Source of the DNA: an uncultured Bacteroidales bacterium
GTDB taxonomy: Bacteria; Bacteroidota; Bacteroidia; Bacteroidales; F082
NCBI GenBank assembly: GCA_946405575.1
Contig: CAMJHP010000030.1
Coordinates: forward strand, 1 to 34,781
Length of the DNA: 34,781 nucleotides
Direction: 5' to 3'
Part shown: positions 23,056 to 31,287 of the stretch, piece by piece
Layout of the letters: the number at the start of each line of letters is the position of its first letter
How positions within the stretch are numbered: position 1 is the stretch's first letter
Position numbers and translations under genes: made by a program
The notes under the pieces: model-generated
Database searches by the model: none
The model's input: only the letters and a program-made list of their open reading frames with translations
What the model was told of the DNA's origin: nothing

Positions 23056-25908
23056 ATGAAAAAGAGATTTTTACCTTTCAGTTTACTTTTGGTAATCATG
23101 ATTTTAGGTCAGTCAGTTATTGCTGACCAGGGCGGTCACTATGTGCCGCGTACGCAACCTACAATGAATGCAGAGAGCTTTATGGGTAGCCTCCGTGCTA
23201 ACCAAAAGACGGGCTTGATTGACCCTGCTGATATGCTCAAGGCTCTACAGGCTCCAGCAACAAGAAACCATGCTGACGATCCGCTTTATTGGATCAGTAT
23301 GGGTCCTGACAACATGGGTGGTCAGACTACAGCTGTCTTGTATGACAACCAATCAAACGTTGTTTACATCGGCTCCAAAGGTGGTGGTGTCTATAAGACC
23401 TATAACCACGGCATCACTTGGCATCAGGTGGGTGGCCTCAATTTAATGGTCAGCTGTATGGTACAGGATGCCGACGGAGTGATTTATGTTGGTACTGGCG
23501 ATGGTAACAATGGTGTCGCTTTCAATGGTCTTGACCAACAAGGCTATGAGAATAGTTTTGTAGGTACTGGTCTTTACACCCTCACTAATGATTCACTTAA
23601 TCTGCTTAAAGCTCCATCAGCAGATGAATGGCTTTTTATCAATGATCTCGCCATTGCTGGCAATCAACTTTTGGCAGCCACCAACGAAGGCTTGATGTGT
23701 TCAAACGATAAGGGTCACAACTGGATTAATGTTATTGAAGGCAAATCCGTTTCGGTGAAGGTAGCAGCTGACAACACTATTGTAGCAGTAGTTGAGAATC
23801 AGGTTTACATTGGAAAAGATGTAGACCATATGGTTTGCCACTCTGGCACTTCCAATACGCTGGAAGGTGATAGCCTTCTTCCCCAACCCGCTGGTTTGGT
23901 TGACATCGCCATCGCTCCTACGAACAATGATGTGATTTATGTGGCAGGCATCGATGGTAGCGGTAACCACACTGGAGTTTTTGTTTCTGAAGACAAGGGA
24001 GAAACTTGGGCAGTAGCATTCCCCAGTGTGACTTCCCAGCAAGGGCATACTCTTTATAATGGTTTCGGCCTTTACAACCACGGCCTCATTGTTGATCCAG
24101 CAAATGAAGGCATCCTCTATGTGTTAGGCTACAACCTTTGGTCCTTACAAAAACCCGAAAATGGTGGTTTTTATCTTGCCAACCAAATCAACACGGATTC
24201 TTATATCTATTATTCTGACTATCTCCATGTTGGTATCCATACTATGGTGTTCAATCCGAATAATAATCAGGAGTGTTACATCGGTACTGATGGCGGTGTT
24301 TATAAAGCCACAGGTAGATTTATCTTCAGTAACTGTAATCGCAACTATATTACCACACGTATGTTCAATGTGGCAATGTCAGGTAAGGACACTCGCATTC
24401 TTGCCGCAGGCCTTGATCACGGTACTGTGCTAATTGAAGGCGATGAAAACTCAAATACAATCAGTAGCGGCTTGTGGATTAATCCTTCGGGCAGCAATAT
24501 GGGTCTTTTCAATGACGATTCACACGCTGGTCCTTGCGCAATTTCCGTCTTGAACCCCAATACATTCTTTGTTACTTCTAAAAGCGGTAGCTTGAATCGT
24601 ACTGAGACTGCTGGCGAAGACTGGGTGTCAACTAACTTCACTTCTAGTTCTTTGGGTTTGAGCACTACTTCATTCCGCCTGCCCATCCTTCTCTATGAAA
24701 ACTACAACAATCAATTGAATCCTGAAACGGCTTGGTATTTCAACGAGACTGATGAAACCCAAGAGAGTGGAACCGATGTTTTAGTGTTGGGTGCCAACAA
24801 ATTCCCCTTCCACTATACGCTTACAGCTCCATTAGCTGCGGGTGACTCCATTGAAGTACATGACCCTGTCACTGCAACATTTTTTGTTGCCTTTACCGAT
24901 AATCTCAGTATGACTCGTACACCTCTTCAGTTTGATGTGGAAGCTGAATGGTTCAAAGTTGCCGATAAACCCCATACAGGTTTCATCGGAGATCCTCTCA
25001 GTATGGCTATTACTGCCGATGGCGATAATATGTTCGTTGGTATGAAGAACGGTAGATTCTACCGCGTTTCTGGCCTCAACACCGTAATGGATGCCACATC
25101 TGGATCCATCACCGATTCTCTCTTTGCTGTTACAACAACTGAAATTGTTCTGCCTATCGATGGACAATGCATCACTTCGGTTAGTGTCGATCCTCGCAAC
25201 AATAATAGAGTGATTGTTACCTGCGGTAACTATGGCAATGATGCCTATGTGTTCTATTCCAATAACGCAATGGCTGATGAACCTACCTTTGTCAGCAAGC
25301 AAGCCAATCTGCCTAAGATGCCGGTTTACTCTTCTTTGATTGATATGGAAAAAGGTCATGTGATTTTGGGTACTGAACGCGGTATCTACAGAACCAACAA
25401 TATCGACAATCCGGAATGGAACTACGATGGTACAGCTATGGGTGAAGTGCCAGTTATGGAACTGAAACAACAGATTCTCTTCCACGAAAATGAACAAATT
25501 ATTAATGTAACTGAGGAAGGCGAATTTGTGAAGGATTATCCTGGCGTTTACAACACGGGTATCATTTATGCCGCCACTTATGGTAAGGGTGTGTTCCGCT
25601 GCGAGAACTACAAGAAGGACTTTGATGATGTTCCAGAAAATGCAATCGTTGACAATGTTAACGTGAGTATGTATCCTAATCCGGTCAGCAGTCAAGCTAC
25701 CCTCAGCTTCGACCTTAAGGAAAGCTGCAACGTCAGCTACCAAGTTTTCGATATGACAGGTCGTATGGTGATGAACCAAGGTTTGGGCCGCTTTGCCGAA
25801 GGTGAGCATCAAGTGAGTATTAATGCAGAAAGCCTCAGTGCTGGTTCCTACATCCTGCGTCTTAACCAGGGCGTTCGCAATGCCAGTGTGAAATTCACGG
25901 TGTATTAA
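23056..25908 (+). CDS. Secreted T9SS-targeted Asp-box beta-propeller protein
   Basis: A 950-residue secreted protein. Signal peptide (MKKRFLPFSLLLVIMILGQS). A beta-propeller with sortilin/BNR Asp-box motifs: TYNHGITW, SNDKGHNW and SEDKGETW, each followed by a hydrophobic strand, and propeller blades such as NVVYIGSKGGGVYKT, GVIYVGTGDG and NNQECYIGTDGGVYKA. The final 75 residues (VSMYPNPVSS, VFDMTGRMV, LSAGSYILRL, ASVKFTVY) are a complete T9SS type A sorting domain. No catalytic residues of a sialidase were recognised, so a binding or structural surface protein is more likely than an enzyme. It has its own promoter. A palindrome-family repeat and a strong terminator follow the stop. Confidence 0.88.
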   Translation: MKKRFLPFSLLLVIMILGQSVIADQGGHYVPRTQPTMNAESFMGSLRANQKTGLIDPADMLKALQAPATRNHADDPLYWISMGPDNMGGQTTAVLYDNQSNVVYIGSKGGGVYKTYNHGITWHQVGGLNLMVSCMVQDADGVIYVGTGDGNNGVAFNGLDQQGYENSFVGTGLYTLTNDSLNLLKAPSADEWLFINDLAIAGNQLLAATNEGLMCSNDKGHNWINVIEGKSVSVKVAADNTIVAVVENQVYIGKDVDHMVCHSGTSNTLEGDSLLPQPAGLVDIAIAPTNNDVIYVAGIDGSGNHTGVFVSEDKGETWAVAFPSVTSQQGHTLYNGFGLYNHGLIVDPANEGILYVLGYNLWSLQKPENGGFYLANQINTDSYIYYSDYLHVGIHTMVFNPNNNQECYIGTDGGVYKATGRFIFSNCNRNYITTRMFNVAMSGKDTRILAAGLDHGTVLIEGDENSNTISSGLWINPSGSNMGLFNDDSHAGPCAISVLNPNTFFVTSKSGSLNRTETAGEDWVSTNFTSSSLGLSTTSFRLPILLYENYNNQLNPETAWYFNETDETQESGTDVLVLGANKFPFHYTLTAPLAAGDSIEVHDPVTATFFVAFTDNLSMTRTPLQFDVEAEWFKVADKPHTGFIGDPLSMAITADGDNMFVGMKNGRFYRVSGLNTVMDATSGSITDSLFAVTTTEIVLPIDGQCITSVSVDPRNNNRVIVTCGNYGNDAYVFYSNNAMADEPTFVSKQANLPKMPVYSSLIDMEKGHVILGTERGIYRTNNIDNPEWNYDGTAMGEVPVMELKQQILFHENEQIINVTEEGEFVKDYPGVYNTGIIYAATYGKGVFRCENYKKDFDDVPENAIVDNVNVSMYPNPVSSQATLSFDLKESCNVSYQVFDMTGRMVMNQGLGRFAEGEHQVSINAESLSAGSYILRLNQGVRNASVKFTVY

Positions 25909-25915
25909 TGGTATT

Positions 25916-25940
25916 GTAGAGACGCAATGCTTTGTGTCTC
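25916..25940. repeat. Palindrome-family copy after a T9SS protein gene
   Basis: gtagagacgcaatgctttgt followed by gtctc; gagacgcaa pairs with ttgtgtctc around tgc. It starts 8 nt after the stop codon. Confidence 0.6.
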
Positions 25941-25959
25941 AAACGAAGAATCAAAAATT

Positions 25960-25993
25960 AGAAAGACAATCTGCAAAGATTGTCTTTCTTTTT
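25960..25993 (+). terminator. Strong intrinsic terminator
   Basis: A perfect 13-bp stem (agaaagacaatct with agattgtctttct) and gcaa loop, followed by further T residues. It ends immediately before the next -7 box. Confidence 0.85.
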
Positions 25994-25994
25994 G

Positions 25995-26002
25995 TATATT
26001 TG
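25995..26002 (+). promoter_or_regulatory. Promoter -7 box of the biotin carboxylase gene
   Basis: TATATTTG, 18 nt upstream of the ATG at 26021. The -33 zone lies inside the terminator stem of the preceding gene. Confidence 0.6.
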
Positions 26003-26020
26003 CGGGGTCATAATTGTAAA

Positions 26021-28012
26021 ATGAATAGTAAGAAGATCAATAAAGTCCTGATTGCCAATCGTGGCGAGATAGCAGTTCGTGTCATAAAAACCTTGCGTAG
26101 ATTGCATATAGCCTCGGTTGCGGTCTTTGCCGACAACGATGCCAATGCCTTACATCGTCGTATGGCCGATGAAGCTTGTCCTTTGGGTAGCGGCACTTTG
26201 AAAGACACCTATCTTAATGTCCGCAAAATCATTGATGCAGCTCTTGATGCAGGAGCAGATGCCATTCATCCAGGGTATGGCTTTCTTTCGGAAAGTCCTG
26301 AACTAGTTGAGGCATGTGAGGCCAATAATTTGATTTTCATTGGACCTGATGCCCAATCTATGCGGATGATGGGCAATAAGATTGAAGCGAGAAAGATGGC
26401 CATCCAATATGGTATCCCCGTCACCTTCGGAATGATGGGTGGCCAAGACGAAATCTTCCAAGTGGCCGACACTTTGCCATATCCTGTTTTAATCAAGGCG
26501 GCGGCAGGTGGAGGTGGCAAAGGGATGCATATTGTTTGGGAAAAGGAGAATCTGAAACAAGAGATGGAACGTGCCTCACGAGAAGCGGAAAAATATTTCG
26601 GAGACGGCACGGTGTTTATTGAGCAATATATCGAGAGTCCGCGACATATCGAAGTGCAGGTTTTGGCTGACCATTTCGGTAATGTCATTCATTTGCATGA
26701 GCGCGAATGCACCATACAACGTCGTTACCAGAAAATCATTGAGGAATCACCTTCACCAACACTGACGGAGGAAAAACGTCAACAGATTTGTGAAACTGCT
26801 GTTAAGTTGTGCAAAGCCATTGGCTACCGTAACGCAGGTACAGTAGAATTCCTTGTTGATAAGAACTTGAATTTCTATTTCTTGGAGATGAACACCCGCA
26901 TTCAGGTAGAACATCCTGTCACGGAGATGCGTACGGGTATCGACATTGTGGAAGAACAGATTCGCATTGCGAGAGGGAAGGAGATGGGCTGGACGCAAGA
27001 GGTTATCCAACCTCAAGGTCATGCCATAGAGTTGCGTATCTATGCCGAGGATCCTGCTAATGGCTTCCTGCCCACTCCAGGCAAGGTGACGGCTTATCAT
27101 GAACCACAGGTGCGTGGTGCAAGGGTGGATAGTAGCATTGATGGAAACTGCTCAATTTCCGAGGCATACGATCCAATGATTGCCAAACTAAGCTGTCACG
27201 GGAAAAATCGTCAGAGTGCCATTGAGACTGCACTTCATGCATTGAAAGAGTTCATAATCCAAGGACTTACGACCAACAAAGCCTATCTTTGGGAGGTGAT
27301 AAAAAATGAGGATTTTATTGAAAACAAGATAGATACCTCCTTCTGTGCAACCCATCAAGAGACTTTGATTCAGGCTTTGGAAGAGAGTCGAAATGCCCAG
27401 AATGTCAATGATATAGTGGTCGCTTTCCTAATGTACGATTTCTGCAAGAAGCAGGTTGAACAGCTCCCAAAGAACGTTTGGGAGGAAATTGGCTATTGGC
27501 GTTACCATATGCAATTGACTGTTGATGTGGAAGGTAAAAAGATTCCTGTCAGCATTAACGCTGCTGAAGCAGGTAAGATTATGGGAACGGTAGGGGAAAT
27601 GCCTTTTTCGGTAGAATTTATCCAATATCAGCATAATCAGCTGAAAATCATGCTCAATGGCCGAACAGAAATAGTCTATTGCTCTGTTAATGACGAACAA
27701 AGGACGATTGTCAATTTCCATGGTCTCAATTTCACTTGCTTTCGTACCGACCAATTGAATGATACTATGGACTATGCCTGCAAGGAGTCTGTGAATGATA
27801 AATCCCGTTTGGTGTCGCCCATGCCTGGCAAAGTGGTGAAAATCAATGTCAAGGAAGGCAATGAAGTGAATGAAGGTATGATTATGATGGTTGTGGAAGC
27901 CATGAAGATGGAGAATAACATCGTTGCTGCCGGAAAGGCCAAAGTGAAGCGAGTTTTTGTTGAGGAGGGCCAGATGGTGGATAATAAAATGCAGTTAATA
28001 GAGTTGGAATAA
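26021..28012 (+). CDS. Acyl-CoA carboxylase biotin carboxylase/BCCP subunit (MccA/PccA-like)
   Basis: A 663-residue biotin-dependent carboxylase alpha subunit. It starts NKVLIANRGEIAVRVIKTLR (biotin carboxylase N-domain), continues with an ATP-grasp domain carrying the Gly-rich loop GGGGKGMH (about 164) and the signature EMNTRIQVEHPVTE (about 289-302), then a C-domain. It ends in a biotinyl domain with VEAMKMEN, where Lys629 would carry biotin. It uses ATP and bicarbonate to carboxylate biotin; a separate carboxyltransferase subunit is needed and is not in this window. The length fits methylcrotonyl-, propionyl- or acetyl-CoA carboxylase alpha subunits; the acyl-CoA specificity cannot be read from this subunit. 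The longer in-frame start at 25934 would lie in the terminator and promoter, so 26021 is used. Acyl-CoA dehydrogenase follows. Confidence 0.88.
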   Translation: MNSKKINKVLIANRGEIAVRVIKTLRRLHIASVAVFADNDANALHRRMADEACPLGSGTLKDTYLNVRKIIDAALDAGADAIHPGYGFLSESPELVEACEANNLIFIGPDAQSMRMMGNKIEARKMAIQYGIPVTFGMMGGQDEIFQVADTLPYPVLIKAAAGGGGKGMHIVWEKENLKQEMERASREAEKYFGDGTVFIEQYIESPRHIEVQVLADHFGNVIHLHERECTIQRRYQKIIEESPSPTLTEEKRQQICETAVKLCKAIGYRNAGTVEFLVDKNLNFYFLEMNTRIQVEHPVTEMRTGIDIVEEQIRIARGKEMGWTQEVIQPQGHAIELRIYAEDPANGFLPTPGKVTAYHEPQVRGARVDSSIDGNCSISEAYDPMIAKLSCHGKNRQSAIETALHALKEFIIQGLTTNKAYLWEVIKNEDFIENKIDTSFCATHQETLIQALEESRNAQNVNDIVVAFLMYDFCKKQVEQLPKNVWEEIGYWRYHMQLTVDVEGKKIPVSINAAEAGKIMGTVGEMPFSVEFIQYQHNQLKIMLNGRTEIVYCSVNDEQRTIVNFHGLNFTCFRTDQLNDTMDYACKESVNDKSRLVSPMPGKVVKINVKEGNEVNEGMIMMVVEAMKMENNIVAAGKAKVKRVFVEEGQMVDNKMQLIELE

Positions 28013-28031
28013 TAATAAAGCTATCAGCTGT

Positions 28032-28063
28032 CAGCTTTGATGTCACCAAGCTGAGAGTTTTTT
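28032..28063 (+). terminator. Possible terminator or attenuator between carboxylase and dehydrogenase genes
   Basis: cagctt pairs with aagctg around a 10-nt loop, followed by agag and a run of six T. The surrounding DNA repeats agct/cagc words. The stem is short, so read-through into the dehydrogenase is possible. Confidence 0.45.
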
Positions 28064-28095
28064 GTTGATTGCTGAAAGCTAACAAATTAAATACT

Positions 28096-29238
28096 ATGAA
28101 TTTCGATCTCACTAAAGAACAGGAAGCCCTCCGCCAGCGTGTGCGCGACTTCGCCGAACAGGAAGTGAAACCCGTTGCCCGCCAAAACGATGAAGACCAG
28201 CATTTCGATGTGGGCTTGACCCTCAAGATGGCTGAACTTGGTCTATTGGGTATGACCGTCCCGAAAGAATATGGAGGTCAAGGACTTGACAACTTGAGCT
28301 ATATCCTTGCTGTGGAGGAACTCGCCCGCGTGGATGGCTCCACTGCTGCCACCATTGCTGCCGACAACTCTTTGGGCATCGGTCCTATCAAGGACTATGG
28401 TACGGAAGAGCAAAAGCGCAAATACCTGCCACAACTTTGCAAAGACCGTCTTTGGGGCTTCGGCCTCACCGAGGAAGACGCTGGTAGCGACTCACGTGGC
28501 ACCAAGACTACAGCCAAGTTTGACGGCACATTTTGGCACCTCAACGGCTCCAAGATATTTATCACTAACAGCGCTACCCCAATTAGTTTGGGAACCACCG
28601 TGCAAGCGATTTCTGGTGAAAAGGACGGCAAGCCTGAGTTCACCGCCTTGTTGGTGGAGAACAAGAAGGAAGGCTTCACCCAAACACCTATGCACGACAA
28701 GATGATGTGGCGTGCTTCAAATACAGGCAAGTTGATTTTCGATGACGTACGTCTGCCAGAAGATTGCATCCTTGGTAAGCCAGGTGAAGGTTCCCATATT
28801 ATGTTAGCGACTTTGGATTCGGGCCGGCTTTCGATTGCTGCAATGGGATTGGGTTGTGCTCAAGGTGCTTACGAGATGGCTTTGGCCTATTCAAAGAAGC
28901 GTGTGCAGTTTGGCAAGCCGGTGTGCAAATTCCAAGCAGTCAGCTTCAAGCTGGCCGATATGGCTATGAAGATTGAAGCAGCAAGAGGCTTGCTATATCA
29001 CGCTTGTTGGTTGAAGGACCAACATCGTCCGTTCGGCAAGGAAGCCGCAATGGCCAAATTGTATTGCTCAGAAGTAGCCGCCGAGGTCTGCGACAATGCA
29101 GTTCAGGTGATGGGTGGCCACGGCTTGCTGAAGGAATTTGATATGGAGCGTTTCTATCGCGACCAGCGCATCCTGCAAATCGGCGAAGGCACCTCCGAAA
29201 TCCTCCGCTTGGTGATTTCGAGGGCGATTGGATGTTGA
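28096..29238 (+). CDS. Acyl-CoA dehydrogenase, short-chain type
   Basis: A 380-residue flavoprotein that oxidises acyl-CoA to 2-enoyl-CoA with FAD and passes electrons to ETF. Motifs: N-domain MTVPKEYGGQGLD; FAD-binding segment GFGLTEEDAGSDSRGTKTTA (family G.aLTEp.aGSD); C-domain RVQFGKPVCKFQAVSFKLAD; VMGGHGLLKEFDMERFYRDQ, then IGEGTSEILR. Glu364 in IGEGTSE is at the position of the catalytic base in short- and medium-chain and butyryl-CoA dehydrogenases. Isovaleryl-CoA dehydrogenases have Gly there, so an isovaleryl role is less likely despite the neighbouring MccA-like gene. The start at 28096 is chosen over 28069 because the N-terminal MNFDLTKEQEALRQRVRDFA aligns with family starts. No etfAB is nearby. 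Confidence 0.92.
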   Translation: MNFDLTKEQEALRQRVRDFAEQEVKPVARQNDEDQHFDVGLTLKMAELGLLGMTVPKEYGGQGLDNLSYILAVEELARVDGSTAATIAADNSLGIGPIKDYGTEEQKRKYLPQLCKDRLWGFGLTEEDAGSDSRGTKTTAKFDGTFWHLNGSKIFITNSATPISLGTTVQAISGEKDGKPEFTALLVENKKEGFTQTPMHDKMMWRASNTGKLIFDDVRLPEDCILGKPGEGSHIMLATLDSGRLSIAAMGLGCAQGAYEMALAYSKKRVQFGKPVCKFQAVSFKLADMAMKIEAARGLLYHACWLKDQHRPFGKEAAMAKLYCSEVAAEVCDNAVQVMGGHGLLKEFDMERFYRDQRILQIGEGTSEILRLVISRAIGC

Positions 29239-29241
29239 TGA

Positions 29242-29383
29242 AGTTTCCCTTTGGGAATGGAGGTGTTTCGTTTGTGTTATATGCGGCGGTTTGTGACGCT
29301 TACGACTTGAAAACAGGACATACCGCCGCAGCTTACACAGCAAATGTCTTTCCATTCCCGCAGGGAAACTCTACAAACGAAAC
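29242..29383. repeat. Structured intergenic element with three pairs of inverted segments
   Basis: A 19-nt segment at 29242-29260 matches the reverse complement of 29352-29370 at 17 of 19 positions. gtttcgtttgt (29265-29275) is the exact complement of 29373-29383, and gcggcggt (29283-29290) of 29322-29329. The 19-nt arms are themselves small hairpins (ttccc/gggaa). It occupies nearly all of the gap between the dehydrogenase and peptidase genes. Confidence 0.6.
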
Positions 29384-29409
29384 AATTCTATTAATTAAAT
29401 CAAATAACA

Positions 29410-31056
29410 ATGAAAATCAAGTACTTTGCATTAGCTGTAGTGGTAACTATTGCTGTTACCGCATGTGGCAACAAGAAAGTTGAACAGCCACAAGAGCCTG
29501 TTCAAGAAAAAACTACCAATTTGTCGGACAAGTACGCTGAGTACACCCTTACGACAGACATCAGCCATCTCAGTGACAATGAGCGTGAGATGCTCAAGTT
29601 GCTCTTCGAAGCCGCTGACATCATGGATGGCCTTTTCTGGAATGAAAACTACGGTGAAAAGGAAGAGTTAATGGCTCGTATCGGTGACAATGCCGACATC
29701 AAGAAACTGGCCACCATCGCCTACGGACCTTGGGATGGCCTTGATGGCAACAAGCCTTTCGTGGAAGGCATTGGTGCAAAACCCGCTGGTGCCCAATTCT
29801 ATCCCGCCGATATGACAGAGGAGGAATGGAATGCCTTCGATGACCCGAATAAGACCAGCCAATACACCATGATTGTCCGCGACGAGAATGGTGCATTGAA
29901 ATGCGTGTGGTATCACGACTACTTCGCCGGACAAATTGAGAAGGCTGCTACCTTGCTCGATAAAGCCTCTGATCTGGCTGGCGACAAGGAGTTTGCCACC
30001 TATCTGAAACTCCGTGCCAAAGCCCTCCGCACCGACGATTATCTTGAGAGCGACATGCAGTGGATGGATGTCCGCAACAACAATGTGGACCTCGTGATCG
30101 GTCCCATCGAGAACTACACTGACGCTCGTTATGGTATCAAAGCCTCTCACGAAGCCTTCATTCTCATCAAGGATCAGGAGTGGACCAAACAATTGGCTCG
30201 TTATGCTGCCTTTGTGCCCGAGTTGCAGAAGCAACTGCCTGTGCCTGCTGAGTATAAAAAGGAAGTGCCTGGAAGCGATGTTGATTTGGCCGCTTACGAT
30301 GTGGTTTACTATGCTGGTGACTGCAATGCCAACAGCAAGACCATTGCCATCAACCTGCCTAACGATGAACGTGTGCAGTTGCAACGTGGCACCCGCAAAC
30401 TCCAGCTCAAAAACGCTATGCAGGCCAAGTTCGACAAGATTTTGGAACCCATTGCTAAGGAACTTATGACCCCAGAGTCGATGGAACACATCAAATTTGA
30501 CGCTTTTTTTGCCAATGTGATGTTCCACGAGACCGCCCATGGTATGGGCATCAAGAACACTATCACGGGCAAAGGTACTGTTCGTGAGGCTCTCGGTAAC
30601 CAATACAATGCTCTTGAAGAAGCTAAAGCTGATGTGTTAGGTTTATACCTCGTCACTAAGTTAGCTGAGATGGGTGAGTACACCAACACCACAATGGAAG
30701 ACAACTACACTACTTTCATGGCAGGCATCTTCCGTTCGGTTCGCTTTGGTGCTGCCAGTGCCCACGGTAAGGCCAATATGCTTACCTTCAACTACTTCCA
30801 GAACGAAGGTGCTTTCGTTCGCAATGAGGAAGGTCATTATTCCATCGATTTTGACAAAATGAAAGTGGCCGTAGAAAAACTTGCAGGCGACATTTTGAAG
30901 CATCAAGGTGATGGCGACTATGAAGCCACCAAGGCTTGGATGGCCGAGATGAGTGTCATCAAGCCTGAGCTTCAGGCTGACCTTGACCGAGTGAATGCTG
31001 CTGGCATCCCTGTTGACATCTATTATAATATGGGGCCACAGGTGCTGCTGAAATAA
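29410..31056 (+). CDS. M49 (dipeptidyl peptidase III) family lipoprotein with HEXXH motif
   Basis: A 548-residue lipoprotein (lipobox VTAC, Cys19), so a cell-envelope protein. The zinc site is H373-E-T-A-H377, with the second motif E403-EAKAD408, as in family M49, where EExxA(E/D) supplies the third zinc ligand. Typical M49 enzymes have HEXXGH; the five-residue HEXXH form is known in a minority, such as the Caldithrix abyssi enzyme. Other M49-like features are NEREMLKLLFEAADIMDGLF near the N-terminus and ALRTDDYLESDMQWMDV in the middle. Members remove dipeptides from peptide N-termini, although many bacterial homologues are untested. Genes of this family are sometimes misnamed dihydrofolate reductase. 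It stands alone between a structured gap and a terminator; no TAnnTTTG box was seen upstream. Confidence 0.82.
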   Translation: MKIKYFALAVVVTIAVTACGNKKVEQPQEPVQEKTTNLSDKYAEYTLTTDISHLSDNEREMLKLLFEAADIMDGLFWNENYGEKEELMARIGDNADIKKLATIAYGPWDGLDGNKPFVEGIGAKPAGAQFYPADMTEEEWNAFDDPNKTSQYTMIVRDENGALKCVWYHDYFAGQIEKAATLLDKASDLAGDKEFATYLKLRAKALRTDDYLESDMQWMDVRNNNVDLVIGPIENYTDARYGIKASHEAFILIKDQEWTKQLARYAAFVPELQKQLPVPAEYKKEVPGSDVDLAAYDVVYYAGDCNANSKTIAINLPNDERVQLQRGTRKLQLKNAMQAKFDKILEPIAKELMTPESMEHIKFDAFFANVMFHETAHGMGIKNTITGKGTVREALGNQYNALEEAKADVLGLYLVTKLAEMGEYTNTTMEDNYTTFMAGIFRSVRFGAASAHGKANMLTFNYFQNEGAFVRNEEGHYSIDFDKMKVAVEKLAGDILKHQGDGDYEATKAWMAEMSVIKPELQADLDRVNAAGIPVDIYYNMGPQVLLK

Positions 31057-31079
31057 GTGTAATACACTCCTTAATTAAT

Positions 31080-31115
31080 AGAGACAGTGCGGTGCATTGT
31101 CTCTTTTATTTTTTT
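31080..31115 (+). terminator. Intrinsic terminator of the peptidase gene
   Basis: An 11-bp stem (agagacagtgc with gcattgtctct, one G-T pair) and ggt loop are followed by tttattttttt. It starts 24 nt after the stop codon. Confidence 0.8.
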
Positions 31116-31195
31116 ATTATAGAGCCTATTCTATGTTATCAACACCCGTTGATAAAAAAAAACGTATTTTATGTTATTTTTATCCAAATAATCCA

Positions 31196-31203
31196 TATAT
31201 TTG
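31196..31203 (+). promoter_or_regulatory. Promoter -7 box of the multidomain secreted protein
   Basis: TATATTTG, an exact TAnnTTTG match, 84 nt upstream of the ATG at 31288. Confidence 0.55.
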
Positions 31204-31287
31204 CCCTCGAAAAATTGTATCATTTTTGTGGTTCTGATAATTCACAATTAATTAAAAGAATATCAAACAATTAAAACGTCAAACACA

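Noticed and set aside
24832..25812. A 326-codon minus-strand ORF opposite the T9SS propeller protein
   Set aside because: It lies wholly within a well-supported gene and has no start context or domain.
29410..31056. Possible naming as dihydrofolate reductase
   Set aside because: No DHFR fold motifs; the HEXXH and EExxAD zinc motifs and the lipobox identify an M49-type protein.
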